Source: Motacilla alba alba
Lineage: Eukaryota > Chordata > Aves > Passeriformes > Motacillidae
DNA length: 64,000 bases
NCBI RefSeq assembly: GCF_015832195.1
Contig: NC_052017.1
Span: forward strand, 13,530,790-13,594,789
Reading direction: 5' to 3'
Part shown: in pieces, positions 10,927 through 22,439 of the stretch
Layout: the number at the start of each line of letters is the position of its first letter
Position numbering within the stretch: position 1 is the stretch's first letter
Made by a program: the position numbers and the translations under genes
The notes under the pieces: model-generated
Database searches by the model: none
Told to the model about the DNA's origin: nothing
The model's input: only the letters and a program-made list of their open reading frames with translations

Positions 10927-13900
10927 ATTCTGGCTGGTGACTCTTTTAATGTATATTGTATAAATGGATCTCCAAATTGTTTGAACTATATCTTTTATTA
11001 CATGAGTCCCAGTTCTACAAAGCCATGGGATGGCAGAGCTGAAATGATTTCTCTTGTCATGTAATGTCATACTCAGTTTTTCAGGTGCTGTTGCCTTGTA
11101 TATTTAGAGAAACAGCTGGTTTCTAGGGAATGGTTGCAGGCCTGAGGAAGAAATTGTTTTCCTCTAAGCAGGTTTATGGGAGCTAGTTTGCTGTGATTGA
11201 TTGTGAGAGTCTAGGTGTCTGAACACCAAAACAAAGGCAGGAAGAAAAAGGTGGGGGGAAAGGAAGAAAAACTGACATCTGAGAAAACAAGTTGTTCGAT
11301 AAATACAAGCCCTAAGAGCTCCTTCATTCTGTATGCAGCTTGCTCAGGTTTCCATGAGAAAATCTTGCCAGTAGGAAATGGCAATACAGATTTTAATCCA
11401 TAGGGAAAAAGGAGAGTGCCAGATCAAATATGGCACAAATGCCTGCACGTTGCTGTCTTCTGGCTCAGAGACCCAGTCACCATCTCCAGCCACTGCTCCC
11501 AGGTTAGTCCTTTCTGCCCATCTCAGCACCCTATGTTTTCCCATGCAAAGTTTGCCATCAGTGCTTTCCATTCCTGCTGAGATAATGCTTTTTTCTGTAT
11601 GAAACAGTAAATGGAACTGGTACATTGCATCCTAAACAGAGGAAAACAAACATCTTTGAGATCCTCTTCTCATAAAGAAATCTCTTTTGATTAGCATTAT
11701 TCACCCAAATATGCTATCTCAGGTAGTCATTTCAATGATTCTCCTGGAGCTCTTGGGATACTTTCCTGAAATTTGCCACGCATTAAGGTTTTCCTGCTCA
11801 GCATCCTTTCCTGCCAGAGCTCTCAATATCCTGTCACTGACCTTGTTCCCTAGAAAAGCAATGCACACATCACACGCCTTGGAATTAAGAAGGTGCATTT
11901 CTGTGATTTTGACTTTTAATATAGCGTACCAAATACTCAGTTTGGACCTGTAACAGTTCCCTTATGGGACACCTTGTTCATGCAGTAGCATTTAAATAGT
12001 GCATCCATGAGATAAATGAGGAGCTGGTCCAGCAGACAGTGCTGCTATTTATTGAGAGCTCAGTGCTTCCCTGCAACTCCCTATCTCCATAATGAATGTG
12101 TTATCAGACATTGATATCAGATACCACTCATATCAGATATTAAATAGTGTATTGTTAGCACCACTGGCTTTCTTCAAAGCCTGTTCATGCTTCAGGCTGA
12201 TGTTTTAACTCTAGTGCAGGGATTCCACTGCTGGACAAACAAACCTCTTACTGCTGTGGCATATGTGCAGTAACTACATGCCAACCTAGCAGACCATAAA
12301 TGTGTAGCAGCTACGAAATCCAATGAAAACTGAAATGAAGTAATTTGCTTTGGTTTATTTTCTTTTGGAGTATCAGGAGCTCAGATCTTGAAAACTTGGT
12401 GATGCATCATCCTATACTCTGCTGCTGAAAAGCAGCATTAAGAAAGTTGTTGTTTGCCAACTTTTCAGAAGTGTGCTGTCAAATAAACCCATATCTTATC
12501 TAAGATAGGAATTGCATTAGAAACCTCACTAAAATGTAAATTAGATTTTACTTCCTTCCAGACAGAGTTCATTCCTTAAAGGTATGTCTTTTCCCTCAGA
12601 AGTATTCACTGTAGGTTTTTATTAGACCCTTGATCATAGTTTACCATGTCTTCCTTTATGTTTCCAGCTGCCCACAGAGTGCGGGCTCTCTGTGAAGGAT
12701 CTGGTGCTGAGTTTGATGGATAACCTCAGCAGTCCTGTGAACTGTACTGGTTAGAGCTGGGAGAAGTTCAGATGTGGCCAGACTAGCCATGTGTCACGGC
12801 ACTTTATGCCTGCATGTACTGCACCAAATGCAGTTATGCAATGGAGAAGAATATCAAAGATGTTTTGAAGGTTGCAAATGGGTTTTATGAGTGAGAATCA
12901 TCCTTTTTGTTGCTTACAAAGATGAAAGTGCTCAATTTTCACACACATGAAAAAAAAAAAAAGACTGTCAGATGTTTTAAATGTAAAAACTGCATAATGT
13001 GGCGTCTTGTCATATCTGTGGTTCCCTTGTGGATGAAAATTTTAATCAGATGGTTTTGTACTTTAAAGGCTTTTCATTTGATTTACAACTTGTAGGAGTG
13101 GAGTAGCAGTAAGCAATCAGGGAAAATGCCATGAAGAGGACAAAAGGAAGGTGAAACACTGTGTTAATAATTTAGTTTCAATAACCTTAAAAGGTTTACC
13201 AGTCACTTTTAACCTTGTATGAGAAAAGAGAAGAGCACAGAAAGCAAGCTACTGCAGTGAATCATAAAAACGTTTCTTTTAATTTGTTACTCATTTATCT
13301 GAGTCTGGATAGAAAACAAGTAATACATTTGTTAAACCCAAGGGCCAGAAAGACACCTACACATCAATTTGACTTAGTCCTTTTGGAAGGACTGCCCGCC
13401 ATTTCACCAGAGTCAGTAAAGTCATGAACTGATGGTGATTGTGGCTGTGGAAGTGGAGTATTTCAGACTAGCCAAAGCAAGATTCTAAGCAGGCAGGAGG
13501 GTTTTCAGAAGTGCTTAAGCAGGTTAGGCACCTAAAAGTTATGGATTTCGGAGGGAATTAGATACCAATTCAGGTAAGCACCCTTGTTTGGGTTTCTTAC
13601 CTACTGATCTGCAGGGTCTGAATCTCTATCTGGTCTCATGTAAGCCAGGGTAACATAAAAAGTGACATCTTCGTGTTGCTTGTGTGGGAGTTTTAAAAAA
13701 GGAGTGTAGTTTTGGTTTTTGTTATGAAGGATCAGGGCATCATAAAAATTCATGTGGCGTTTGTATACATAACTTCTCAGCTGAACAGTTGTGCCTCCAT
13801 CTCCTGAACATGTACATTTCAAATTTTGCCACAAATGTGCTACATGTATTTCAATTTTTGGCACAATACTTTAAAACCATTTTTTGTAACTCTCTGTCTT

Positions 13901-13972
13901 CATGGTATTAGGCATTTACTTAAAAATGTTTCTAAGTAAAAAACTGAATTCCTGAGATTCAGGGTGGAGAAC
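10927..13972. other. No gene seen
   Basis: Unique AT-rich DNA. Minor structure: atatcagata twice (near 12114 and 12130), the small hairpin at 12421, and an A13 run near 12951. Short frames at 11344-11625 and 11378-11602 overlap on opposite strands and look spurious. Confidence 0.65.
12421..12436. other. Perfect 6-bp hairpin with GAAA loop
   Basis: gctgct (12421-12426), gaaa, agcagc (12431-12436). The loop belongs to the GNRA class on the plus strand. Nothing around it looks like a structured RNA gene, and a stem this short is expected by chance in 64 kb. Confidence 0.5.
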
Positions 13973-14012
13973 CCAAACTTTGGGACCTACTATGATCTAG
14001 TCTAATTTTAAT
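13973..14012 (-). mobile_element. Possible CR1 3' tail remnant
   Basis: The plus strand reads 'tttgggacctactatgatct' then 'agtctaatttt', which fits the GGGACCT...GATCATCTAGTCCAA core of the reverse-complemented CR1 tail. Only about 40 bases match, about 90 bases before the (AAT) microsatellite. Old and degraded, or coincidence. Confidence 0.4.
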
Positions 14013-14102
14013 AAAAATGGTCCAGCACTTAAATGTCCAGATACCTGGGCTGTATCATGAGTTATAGAGTATTTTTGTATACACTTACAAATATGGCACC
14101 AC

Positions 14103-14150
<48 letters not shown>
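14103..14150. repeat. (AAT)16 microsatellite
   Basis: Sixteen uninterrupted AAT units, followed by AT-rich sequence (atattaattattatttattt). The purity suggests recent slippage and length variation between individuals. It is the longest perfect trinucleotide array in the window. Confidence 0.97.
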
Positions 14151-14151
<1 letters not shown>

Positions 14152-15754
14152 TATTAATTATTATTTATTTATAAGGTTCTCCATAATTTTATACAGAAAG
14201 CCTTAAATACCCATTTATCTATTTTCTGTGTGCTTTTTTCTCATAAAGCCAAGCCTTTAAAACCTTTAAACACTAATTATTCCACTCAAAACTGTGAGAT
14301 GTGATCTCCTTTTTTGTCAAGTAGACTTGTTGCCATTTGACAGCAAGATTCTGTGCATGCTTTTGTTTTGCAATTTTATGTTAGAGTTGGAAAGATTTTG
14401 AGTTCCATGTACACTTTTTTCTTACAGATCAGAGGGAATAATCATTTATTTGCATTGCAGAAATGATCAGTGACTTCACTTGTAGGTATGAAAGAAATGC
14501 ATGTGAAAACAGAGTCTCCTCTCCACAGAGATAAATTTTCACTGTTGCCGAAACTGATGATTGAAAAGAATCAGGTTACTTTTTAAAAAATACATGAGCT
14601 GGTAAAATGGATTATTTCCATCTTGTGGCATTGTTAATTGGCTAATTACTGTTTACTACTACAGTGGCATTCTTTTTATGAGAGGTTGAGTGAACAGTGA
14701 GGGATGAAAATCCAGTTTAATCTAGAGAAGGAGAAGATGGAAGTCATTAGAACGAAGTTGAAATTATAAACACTGAGAAATCCACAAATGGATTTCTCCA
14801 TGAGTGGGTCACTAGGATAAGAAACATGTTCCTGTTTTTAGCTGCTCTTGGGTATGATGGTCTCTGCTGAGACAGGTAATGGTGTATTAGGGATTAAAGT
14901 AAGGTCTTTTCTGAATTGTTTGCATTTTAATGAGAATGTAATTTCTTAGTCTTACCTCCATGTAAAACCTCCACACTGTCAGATTTGTAGGGATATTCAT
15001 GAGTTTAAAAGGAAGGGTAGTTAATTAGCATTTGGAATATACTAGAGCTTTGAAAATGTGGACTGGGGGTGGGATAAGTCTGAAACCAAAATAGACTAGC
15101 ACGCCATAAGTTTCTATTTGAAGTGAACTAATTGAACTAAATTACTGGGTTTTACATTAATGTATAGTCTGTCTCCTGATTTTTATTATTTTTACTAAAT
15201 TGCTCCTTATTAGAAATGGCTGTTGTTGAGTCCTTGAATTGTTGACAAAAGAATTTCATTCAACTTTGCCTTTGATTTTTTCATGGTATGCCGTTGATCT
15301 TTGGAATAATATTCTTTAGTTTAGGCTCTTAGAGCACAAGAGGAAAACTTTTATAAACTGAAAGAAGGCAAGTTTAAAGAGATTTTAGGCCATGTATGCA
15401 AATTCTTTCCATTTAACTCTTTGTTCAAGAGAGTTTTGTTCACAAATAAGCCTACAGATGTTGAGTTGATTTTTTAAAATTTTACTCCAAAAAATTTCAT
15501 TTCCTCATCTGAGGTATGCAGTGTGTTGTAAGACTTCAGTTGTAAACAACTTGTTTGTTAAGTAATGTACAAATGTCTAAATAATGTTTCTTTGCTATTT
15601 CCTAATCTTAGCCTCAGCTGTATTGTTCCTGGAATCTTTGCTAAATTTATTTCCAAGGCACTAACTCATGGGAGCAGTCCCATGATTTCAAGCTGAAAGA
15701 CTCGAACAGGCTTTTGTAACATTTTATTTATGGAGTTCATTTATTGACTTTTCT
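14151..15754. other. No gene seen
   Basis: Unique AT-rich DNA between the (AAT) array and the ancient SINE. An octamer-like atttgcat lies near 14450. No open frame of note. Confidence 0.65.
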
Positions 15755-15975
15755 GTAATGCTCAGCACTGTGGTGTCTGAACACCTCACGGACACTAATG
15801 CTTTGAGTATCTCAGCACTCCAGTGCAGTTGGGAAACTTCTCTTTTATGGATGGGGAGTTGAAGCACTTAAAAAGTGGCTGGCACAATCACACTGGCACT
15901 TTGTAGCAGAGTTGAGGAAAGAACCTGTATTGTCTAATTCCCTCTCCAGCACCTTGAGCGAAACACCATCTTCCC
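15755..15975 (-). mobile_element. Ancient MIR-like SINE (sauropsid form)
   Basis: The plus strand carries the reverse complement of a MIR/CORE-SINE body. Successive matches are a 'cactgtggtgtctgaacacctcac' region (read as GTGAGGTGTTCAGA on the minus strand), 'cttttatggatggggagttgaagcac' (the PyCATTTTACAGATGGGGAAACTGAGGCAC segment), 'aagtggctggcacaatcacac' (AAGTGACTTGCCCAAGGTCACAC), then 'tagcagagttgaggaaagaacc' (GGCAGAGCAGGGAATTGAACC) and a trailing 'ctccagcacctt'. The order is collinear with the family consensus as I remember it over about 200 bases. Many substitutions are present, as expected for an element older than the bird radiation. It has no coding capacity. Such copies survive mostly where selection or slow drift has kept them, and the element lies about 350 bases upstream of a conserved-looking block. 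Confidence 0.7.
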
Positions 15976-16329
15976 TCTCTAAACAAGTTTGCACTTGTTT
16001 TCCAATGACAAATAGACAGTCAAAGTGGTTTAAAGGTCTGTCATGGTTGGAAAACATCAGCTGTGATTCCAAAGTTAACTAGGAGCCTAAATTTCCTCTC
16101 TGCTGGCAGTGGCCATGGCCTCTTCAATTACGGGCACCACAAAACTCCTGGGAATGCACCATGACTTTGTCATAGTTCAGCTGAAATTGAAAACTCTGAG
16201 TGTTTTGGGACATGGAACAGGCACCAGTGAACTGTGAATTCTATCTATATGTATGTCTGTATTTTTGCAGGGAAATTGTTGAAAATGCTGTGAAGGAGGA
16301 GGGAGCAACATAATTGCTAAAAGAGAAGT

Positions 16330-16610
16330 GTTTCCATGTGGGAGCATCACCAGAGTGAAGGAGGGGTTGTTGGGAAAATTATTCTGATCACCAAAGTTTA
16401 TTTGAGCTCGGAACATGTGTACAAATGCAATTTACCTTTAAGTGTAATTGGCTGTCGTGTTGAGCTCCCTGTCCACTGTGAGGAAGTCGCCGTTATGGCT
16501 TTCATGTGGGAAGGAATTCAGGAGTGCCTTGTTTACATTGCTACCATTTATAAAACATTTAAAGCAGCTATTCTGCTGAATAAACATTCAAGAGCCTGAA
16601 GGATAAGCAT
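16330..16610. promoter_or_regulatory. Conserved-element-like block
   Basis: Balanced, complex sequence without simple repeats, holding CpGs near 16410, 16457 and 16488-16492, a TTTAAGTGTAATTGG string near 16437 (NKX- and homeodomain-like cores) and several TTTAT or TTTAC forkhead-like cores. It has the texture of amniote conserved non-coding elements. Assignment is inference only. Confidence 0.25.
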
Positions 16611-16689
16611 ATCGCTTAAACTTCTTAAGACTAAACTTTCCAAACCATTTCCTGCCAGAGGGACCTAGCAGTAAAATTGCAAACTCTGT

Positions 16690-17130
16690 GCTCCAAGATG
16701 AGATAGGCAGAATTAGATTAAGCAGCTTACTGTTGACATGTCTATTGATCTGGGTTCAGCGCCGCTTCCTGTCTCTGCTAGCAGTTAGATTGCTGTGTAC
16801 AATAACACAGTGGCCTGGTTTATGTGAAATTGGGGGACTCCGAGCATCAATTACTCCAGGAAGGCAGTGGCACTGGGAGATAAGGTTAAGCCGCTCACAG
16901 TGTTTAAGACTGCTGAAACCCAAGCAACATATTTGCTGTCTAAATTGCTGCTTATAAATTTGACAGCGTTCCATTTATGTTGTTGATTTTTTCCCCCTCT
17001 CCAAAGAGAGATCACCCTGTATTATTCTCTGCAGGTAGCAGTTTGGTTCTCATTATAAACAGGCATTGTTCGTTAGCCTTCACTTCCTATCAGCCCTTTG
17101 TTAAAAGTTCCAAAGCATCACCTGGATATT
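16690..17130. promoter_or_regulatory. Conserved-element-like block with ETS, GATA, SOX sites
   Basis: Visible cores are an ETS site (cgcttcctg, 16763-16771), a homeodomain TAATTG (minus strand, 16848-16853), a GATA site (agataagg, 16878-16885), a SOX core (cattgt, 17064-17069) and a second ETS-like cacttcct (17081-17088). The block is free of repeats. Short open frames on both strands overlap and have no recognisable domain. This is my preferred enhancer candidate by motif variety, but motif cores this short also occur by chance. Confidence 0.3.
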
Positions 17131-17245
17131 TGAATAGAAAATACTTGGACATGAGGGAGAAAGGCACGAAATGTTATAGAAAATACTCATAATAAACTAA
17201 CAAAATTTTCATGGTCATATTGATTCTGGTATTGCATTGAAGGTA

Positions 17246-17264
17246 TTCTTTCTTTCTTTTTTTC
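17246..17264. repeat. Short (TTTC)n array
   Basis: Three TTCT-type units ending in a T7CC stretch. Pyrimidine-rich simple repeat. Confidence 0.85.
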
Positions 17265-17547
17265 CTTGCTATTTAGGAACACAGCATTGAATAACAGCAG
17301 CAAAAAGGAAAAAAAAATCTGGTACCCTTGAATTTCTCATTTGCTGTTATGTTTTCTTCATAAGCAGTTCTCTCTTATGCTTGTGACTTTTTTTCTCTTT
17401 CTCAGAGACTGTTAACAGAATCAGTTAGAAGCAAAATGATGCTTTTCACATTTCAAGAAGCCTGCAGAGAATTGTTTCAGGGGTCTGCTTGTGATTAACT
17501 CAACCTGGATTTTTTTCCTCTGGAAGAGGGTCATGCAGAAGAGGTTT

Positions 17548-17562
17548 TCTCCAGGGGGCACC
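17548..17562 (+). promoter_or_regulatory. Candidate CTCF site
   Basis: The string tctccagggggcacc contains the AGGGGGC core with the expected ACC after it. It fits about 13 of 15 positions of the CCASYAGRKGGCRSY consensus. Single CTCF-like strings occur by chance, and occupancy cannot be judged here. Confidence 0.3.
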
Positions 17563-18589
17563 TTTTAAGTCACTTTACAGGTGGCTATTTCAGTTTCATG
17601 CCACACACATTTCCATTGTCTTAAAATCAACCTTCAAAAAGAAATTCAGTATTCCCATAGAAGTATGAGCAAAGTTGTGTCAGTTCTGGCATTGTGATGG
17701 GAGATCTGTGCTGTGAAACTGATGAAAGGAAATATTTTAATAGTGACATTTGAGTTCATTTATCATGACATTTTAGGGACTTGGTGGTACATATTTTTAT
17801 CTTTGAACAATCTCCCAGCAGTCTATGCCATTAAAGTGGGGGAGGGCACTCCTTCCACACAGAGCACAATGCTATAAAAGTCCAAAAAGATACAGCAGTC
17901 AGCTGTGACGAACTGAAGTAGTTCTAACTGGTATGTGACAAAAAATGGAATTGTCTCCTTTTATTAATTTTTAAATATCTTGACACACTGTAATTAACAT
18001 TGCCCTATGCTAAAATTACAACAACATCTGAGCTTCTATGTATTGGCTCATACCTTGATGCTATAAATGAATATAGGAATATGGGAAAGCTAACAGAACA
18101 TATTTCAAGTGTGTTTTAGCATTTCACTGGCGTATTTTTGAGTTTTATTTTAATGGGTTGCTGATTGATGTTCTTGTTGGCAATGCATAAGGGGCACTAA
18201 AGTACTACCAGCAGGTGGGCACTAATAAATACTTTATATTGCTGAAGATTATAACTATCAATACAAAACCTACTCCAATTATTGCAAGCAGGCTGAACCC
18301 AAAAAAGTCCAATGTCACTGAGGTTTATAATTCTGTCCTCATCTAATGCTATTGTGCAGGTACATGTGGGATCTTTATGGGGAGTATCCACTTTCAGACA
18401 CTGCACTGCCTCATCACAATAGGTTTCTGTCATTTAGTGATTTAAATTACATCCTTTTATTTTGTTAACTCCTTTAATAAGTGTTTTAAACTGCCACCTT
18501 TCTGCTCTTTCTTTCTTGCACCTTCTTCCTCCTGCAGAGTTTCCTTGCAGGCTTGCTATTCTTCAGGGGTTTTCCTGACACCTTGCTGT

Positions 18590-18790
18590 CCCTCAGTCCT
18601 GTACAGTTAATCAAGGGAACCGGTGAGCATGCAGGGGTTAGCCTGGAGCAGAGTTAATCGGGGTGGCTTTGACTTAATTGTGCCTATTGTTATGGGGGAA
18701 ATCAGCACCTGGTGCAGGGGGCCAGTGCTGCTGATTGCTTGAGAGGCTCAGCTTGCAGTACTGTGTACAACATGATGACTTGCCCCAGAG
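18590..18790. promoter_or_regulatory. Conserved-element-like block with paired TTAATC sites
   Basis: Two agttaatc sites (18605-18612 and 18652-18659) lie 47 bases apart. Between them are a grainyhead-like aaccggt (18618-18624) and gcatgc (18627-18632). A perfect palindrome gcacctggtgc (18705-18715), with E-box cores, runs into a G5 CTCF-like core ending at about 18727. No open frame of note. Regulatory role is inferred. Confidence 0.3.
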
Positions 18791-18965
18791 TTGCTTCTAG
18801 CTGCAAAGAAAGAATTCTAACATTTTTAGCCTAGAAAAACATGAAAGTAATAGCTTAAAAGTAGATAAGCTCATACCCTGGGAATTAAAACAAAGAACAA
18901 ATGAATAATACCCATTGCAGCTACTCTTTTTGGCTGCTAAAATTGTATTGGAAGTTAATTGATTG

Positions 18966-19010
18966 TAGCACATCTGTATTTAACTATGAGCACATTCTAG
19001 CACATCTGTA
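18966..19010. repeat. Repeated 13-mer, period 32
   Basis: The 13-mer tagcacatctgta occurs exactly at 18966-18978 and 18998-19010, with a related gagcacattctag between. This is probably a decayed local duplication. Confidence 0.75.
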
Positions 19011-19167
19011 CATTGTGTAGCATAGCCATATAGTAACAAGGAACTCTGGGAAAGTGATGTGGAGTCACCCAAATCAGTGTCTAGAGACATCAAAAAATCA
19101 TGGTTTTTTAAGGTCCAACACAGCTTTTTCACAGACTTCCACTGGTTGTACTTTGGCTCATTTTCCA

Positions 19168-19168
<1 letters not shown>

Positions 19169-19199
<31 letters not shown>
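19169..19199 (+). repeat. A31 homopolymer
   Basis: An uninterrupted run of 31 A, followed by caacaag. No AATAAA lies upstream and I see no clear target-site duplication, so a processed-pseudogene tail is not supported. It is most simply a slippage-expanded A tract. Read length here may be inexact. Confidence 0.95.
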
Positions 19200-19200
<1 letters not shown>

Positions 19201-22200
19201 AACAAGTGTTGGATTCTCACTGAAAGTGAGCTCATGGTACGTGAGGAACAGTTGCATTTGTTTCTTGCTTTGATTGAAAAGTGAGGTAAGAATAAGGAGA
19301 TTTGGACAAAATAAATCTTTGATTGTTTTGATTGTTGACTTGCAGATACTTAGGTGGCTACAGACCTTGCTATAGCTCTGCAGTTGTGTCGCTTTGATGG
19401 TATTGATATTACAAAATGAACTCTTACAGAGTAAAGACGTATCAAGCCACTAAAAGCCAGCAGAAAGCAATGTAAAACCCATGCAAATTAGAAAAGGATA
19501 GAAATGGTTCTGCAGATGCTGTCAGATGAGCTGTCACCCAGTAGCAGAATATATCCAGTTCAGCCTTACAGACCACATTTTTATGTCACAGATTTTTCAT
19601 AGTTTCTAAGTTCTCCTGTGTTGGGGTAAGATCCAGAAGCCACAATGTCTTCAGCTGTATGTGAGGTACCTGTAGTAATAATGTGATAAATAGCTCACAT
19701 ATGCCACAGGGTGGATGCACTTTATCTTTTCATGTTACTAGTGATGCATTGGTATCATTCCAATATAATAGTAAGGAAAAAACCCACATAAAATTATTAT
19801 TTTCCAATATTTAACATTGTTTTCCTAGCTAAGTATGAAGGGAATTAAATCTTTTTGAGGTTTTCCAGATGACAAACTGCCAAATGGTATCGGGCTCTCA
19901 GCATCACAAAGGAATGTATTGTAAAAATTTAGGTAGTGTTTTAGTAAAGCACTGGATTTTATGAAATTAATTTGAGGATGAATTTATAATTAACTAAATA
20001 ATTACAATAAACACTCCTGAAATTATTTACATTTTCTTCTCATTGATTTCATGCAAACAGAGCTTTAAACTGAAATAAAATATTTTTATTTCTCCTTAGA
20101 TCTCGGTTTCATTATATGTAAGACCTGAAATCTAGCGCCATTTTCACAGAATAAAAAAGTTATTTTATTCAATCAATTTGATTTAAAACCTCTATTTAGG
20201 AAATCCTACAACTTTTAAGTACTATCAAAATAATTTTTAGTGATTTTTCTTTCATTTGAAGCTGAATTGTTTCTTAAGAGGAAAGTTTGTGCTGTTCTAA
20301 AGACATGGAAGAATTGCACATATGACAGTGCTGTTCATGCTAGCTTTTTGCCTGAAGCTGTCATGATGGAGTCATTTACAATTTTACTTCTTCATTGATA
20401 AGCCATTATCTCTAGACTGTTTTTATAACTGCAGGGTTTTGCACTTTGCCACAGAAGAGTAGGACTAAGTTCACAGCAATCTATTTCCCTAATTTCTCCA
20501 TAATGCACCGTGACCTTTCCCAGGATGGTGTTTCTTTGTGGCAAGATGAAGAGGAAGGAAAATAAGAGTTTGCCCTTTCCAACTAATTGACCAATGTTTT
20601 GCTTTAAAGGTAGTGTTACCTTTTTAATGCAGTTGTTAAAGATATAATTTCTTTGTTCCTTTGTTCTATTGACTCCTCCAGTACTCTGGAACATACCATA
20701 ACTGCAGTCTAAAGCTTATTATGTAGAAATTACAAGTAGAGTTCTATTCAGTCTATTATTCAGTCACAATGCTTGCAAGTAATACCCTTGGTAATGTTTG
20801 TTACAATATGGTGATAACAATTGAAGTAATTGTTTACTAATTTGTTCTCTTAATTGTGTTTTAACATTCTGATCTTTAAAGGATGTCCTATGGGAGGAGG
20901 AGTAGTTTTTCGAGCTATGTATTATGAAAAAATGTAAAAATCTTTTATTTGTAGGTAATTCATTTTAGGAATAGAAGTTAAATAATATTCTATGAACAAA
21001 AATGTAATAGGCTATAAGAAAACTTCGGGGTTTTTGTGTTTTCACGAGGAAAACTTATTTTTGTAAAATGTTCTCAGGAAGATGTGTGATCTGGATTGCA
21101 CAAGCAGCTATAAAGTGAGACTCAATGAGGAAATAAAGGCACTTTGCATTTACTGATCCCAAGCCATATGTTTTAACATGCATGGGGCTCGTTTTGCTGT
21201 TTCAGGGCAGAGAAGCAGTAAAAGCAAATATTCACATATACATGCACAGCAGCCTCTAAATTCAGCTCTTTCTGAACATAAATTTGCTGTCTTCCGAGTA
21301 GGAATGGCAGGTTCCCTGTGATGTGGCAGAAGCCGCAGTGCATAAGGAACAGTCGTGTGCTGGATAGACAGACATTCTCAGTACGTCAGACTTCTCTGTG
21401 CTCAATTGGAAAAGCTATTAAGCAGTGACTGCAGGGCAGTGTTTTTACTTTTTCCATGTCTTGGCTTGTTTATGTTAAATCAGACCACAGGAGGTCTGTT
21501 GCGTTTCTCTGGCAGTTATTGCAAGGCTTGCTGTGGCAAATTCTATTTATGACACTTGCTGTATCCTAGGTGCAGTGAATCTTGGCAGACAATCTGGAAA
21601 ATTTCCCATCTTTGTACTTGCAGAATATAATATCTCAGTAATGGTGTGACTGTGGTGACTCACTGTGAAGGTCCTAAGTTCAACTACCACAGTAGCCAAA
21701 AAATCTAGACACATTTTAATTGCTGGCATGACATTTGAAGTATTTGCTTCATCAATGGATGTAAAACATTAAACTGAAACTCCTCCTGTTTTGGCTAGAG
21801 TGTTCAAATTGAAGAGAAGATCCAAGAGCAGCATTTCAGAGGTGTAGGTTAGTGGCTTCTGGCCAGCTATTTTTTACCAATATGATGTCTGTTAAGAGCA
21901 AATAATCTTACATGTGTGTGTTTTGGCACTGCAGTTATTCTCACTGTTGTGTGCACTGTCAATCACGTGATTGTCCTACATAGATAACACATTGATGATT
22001 ACAGAGATCTGGGATTGTGTTATGATTCTGCAGGAGTGTAAACAAGTTGTCAAAAATCATTTATTTATCCACTAAATGCCATTGGTTATTCCATTTTAAA
22101 GTCTCACTTTAAAACCACCAACCAACTTTTCTTAAGGCAAAAGTGAAACTTGTAAAATCAGAAACCATTGCAAGCTTTTGGTAATACATTTCATGTTAAC

Positions 22201-22439
22201 TTAGGGAATGTAAAAACACATGTAGTTTATTTACAAGAGAATAAAACAACGTGACAGCGAGTTGAGCTGTGCTCAATAACTTTTTTTCTGGGGCTTTTAG
22301 AGTCTTCTGCTGCTTTTAAAACCTGCATCTCATGGTCAAGCAAGGGGAAATTAATCTTCTGTTTATGAAGCAAACCAAGTTATGACTTCAGGACCCCATT
22401 CTCTAGAGTGAGAATAATGATTATATAGATGGCCATCAA

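Larger units (their letters stand above)
17131..18589. other. No gene seen
   Basis: Unique AT-rich DNA holding the TTTC array and the CTCF-like site. A 78-codon minus-strand frame (18197-18433) has no recognisable domain. Confidence 0.6.
18791..22439. other. No gene seen
   Basis: Unique AT-rich DNA with the repeated 13-mer and the A31 run. Long A/T-only patches occur around 19950-20250. The 100-codon minus-strand frame at 20392-20694 has no recognisable product. Confidence 0.65.

Noticed and set aside
19054..19199. Processed pseudogene ending in the A31 run
   Set aside because: No polyadenylation signal, no gene similarity and no target-site duplication visible.
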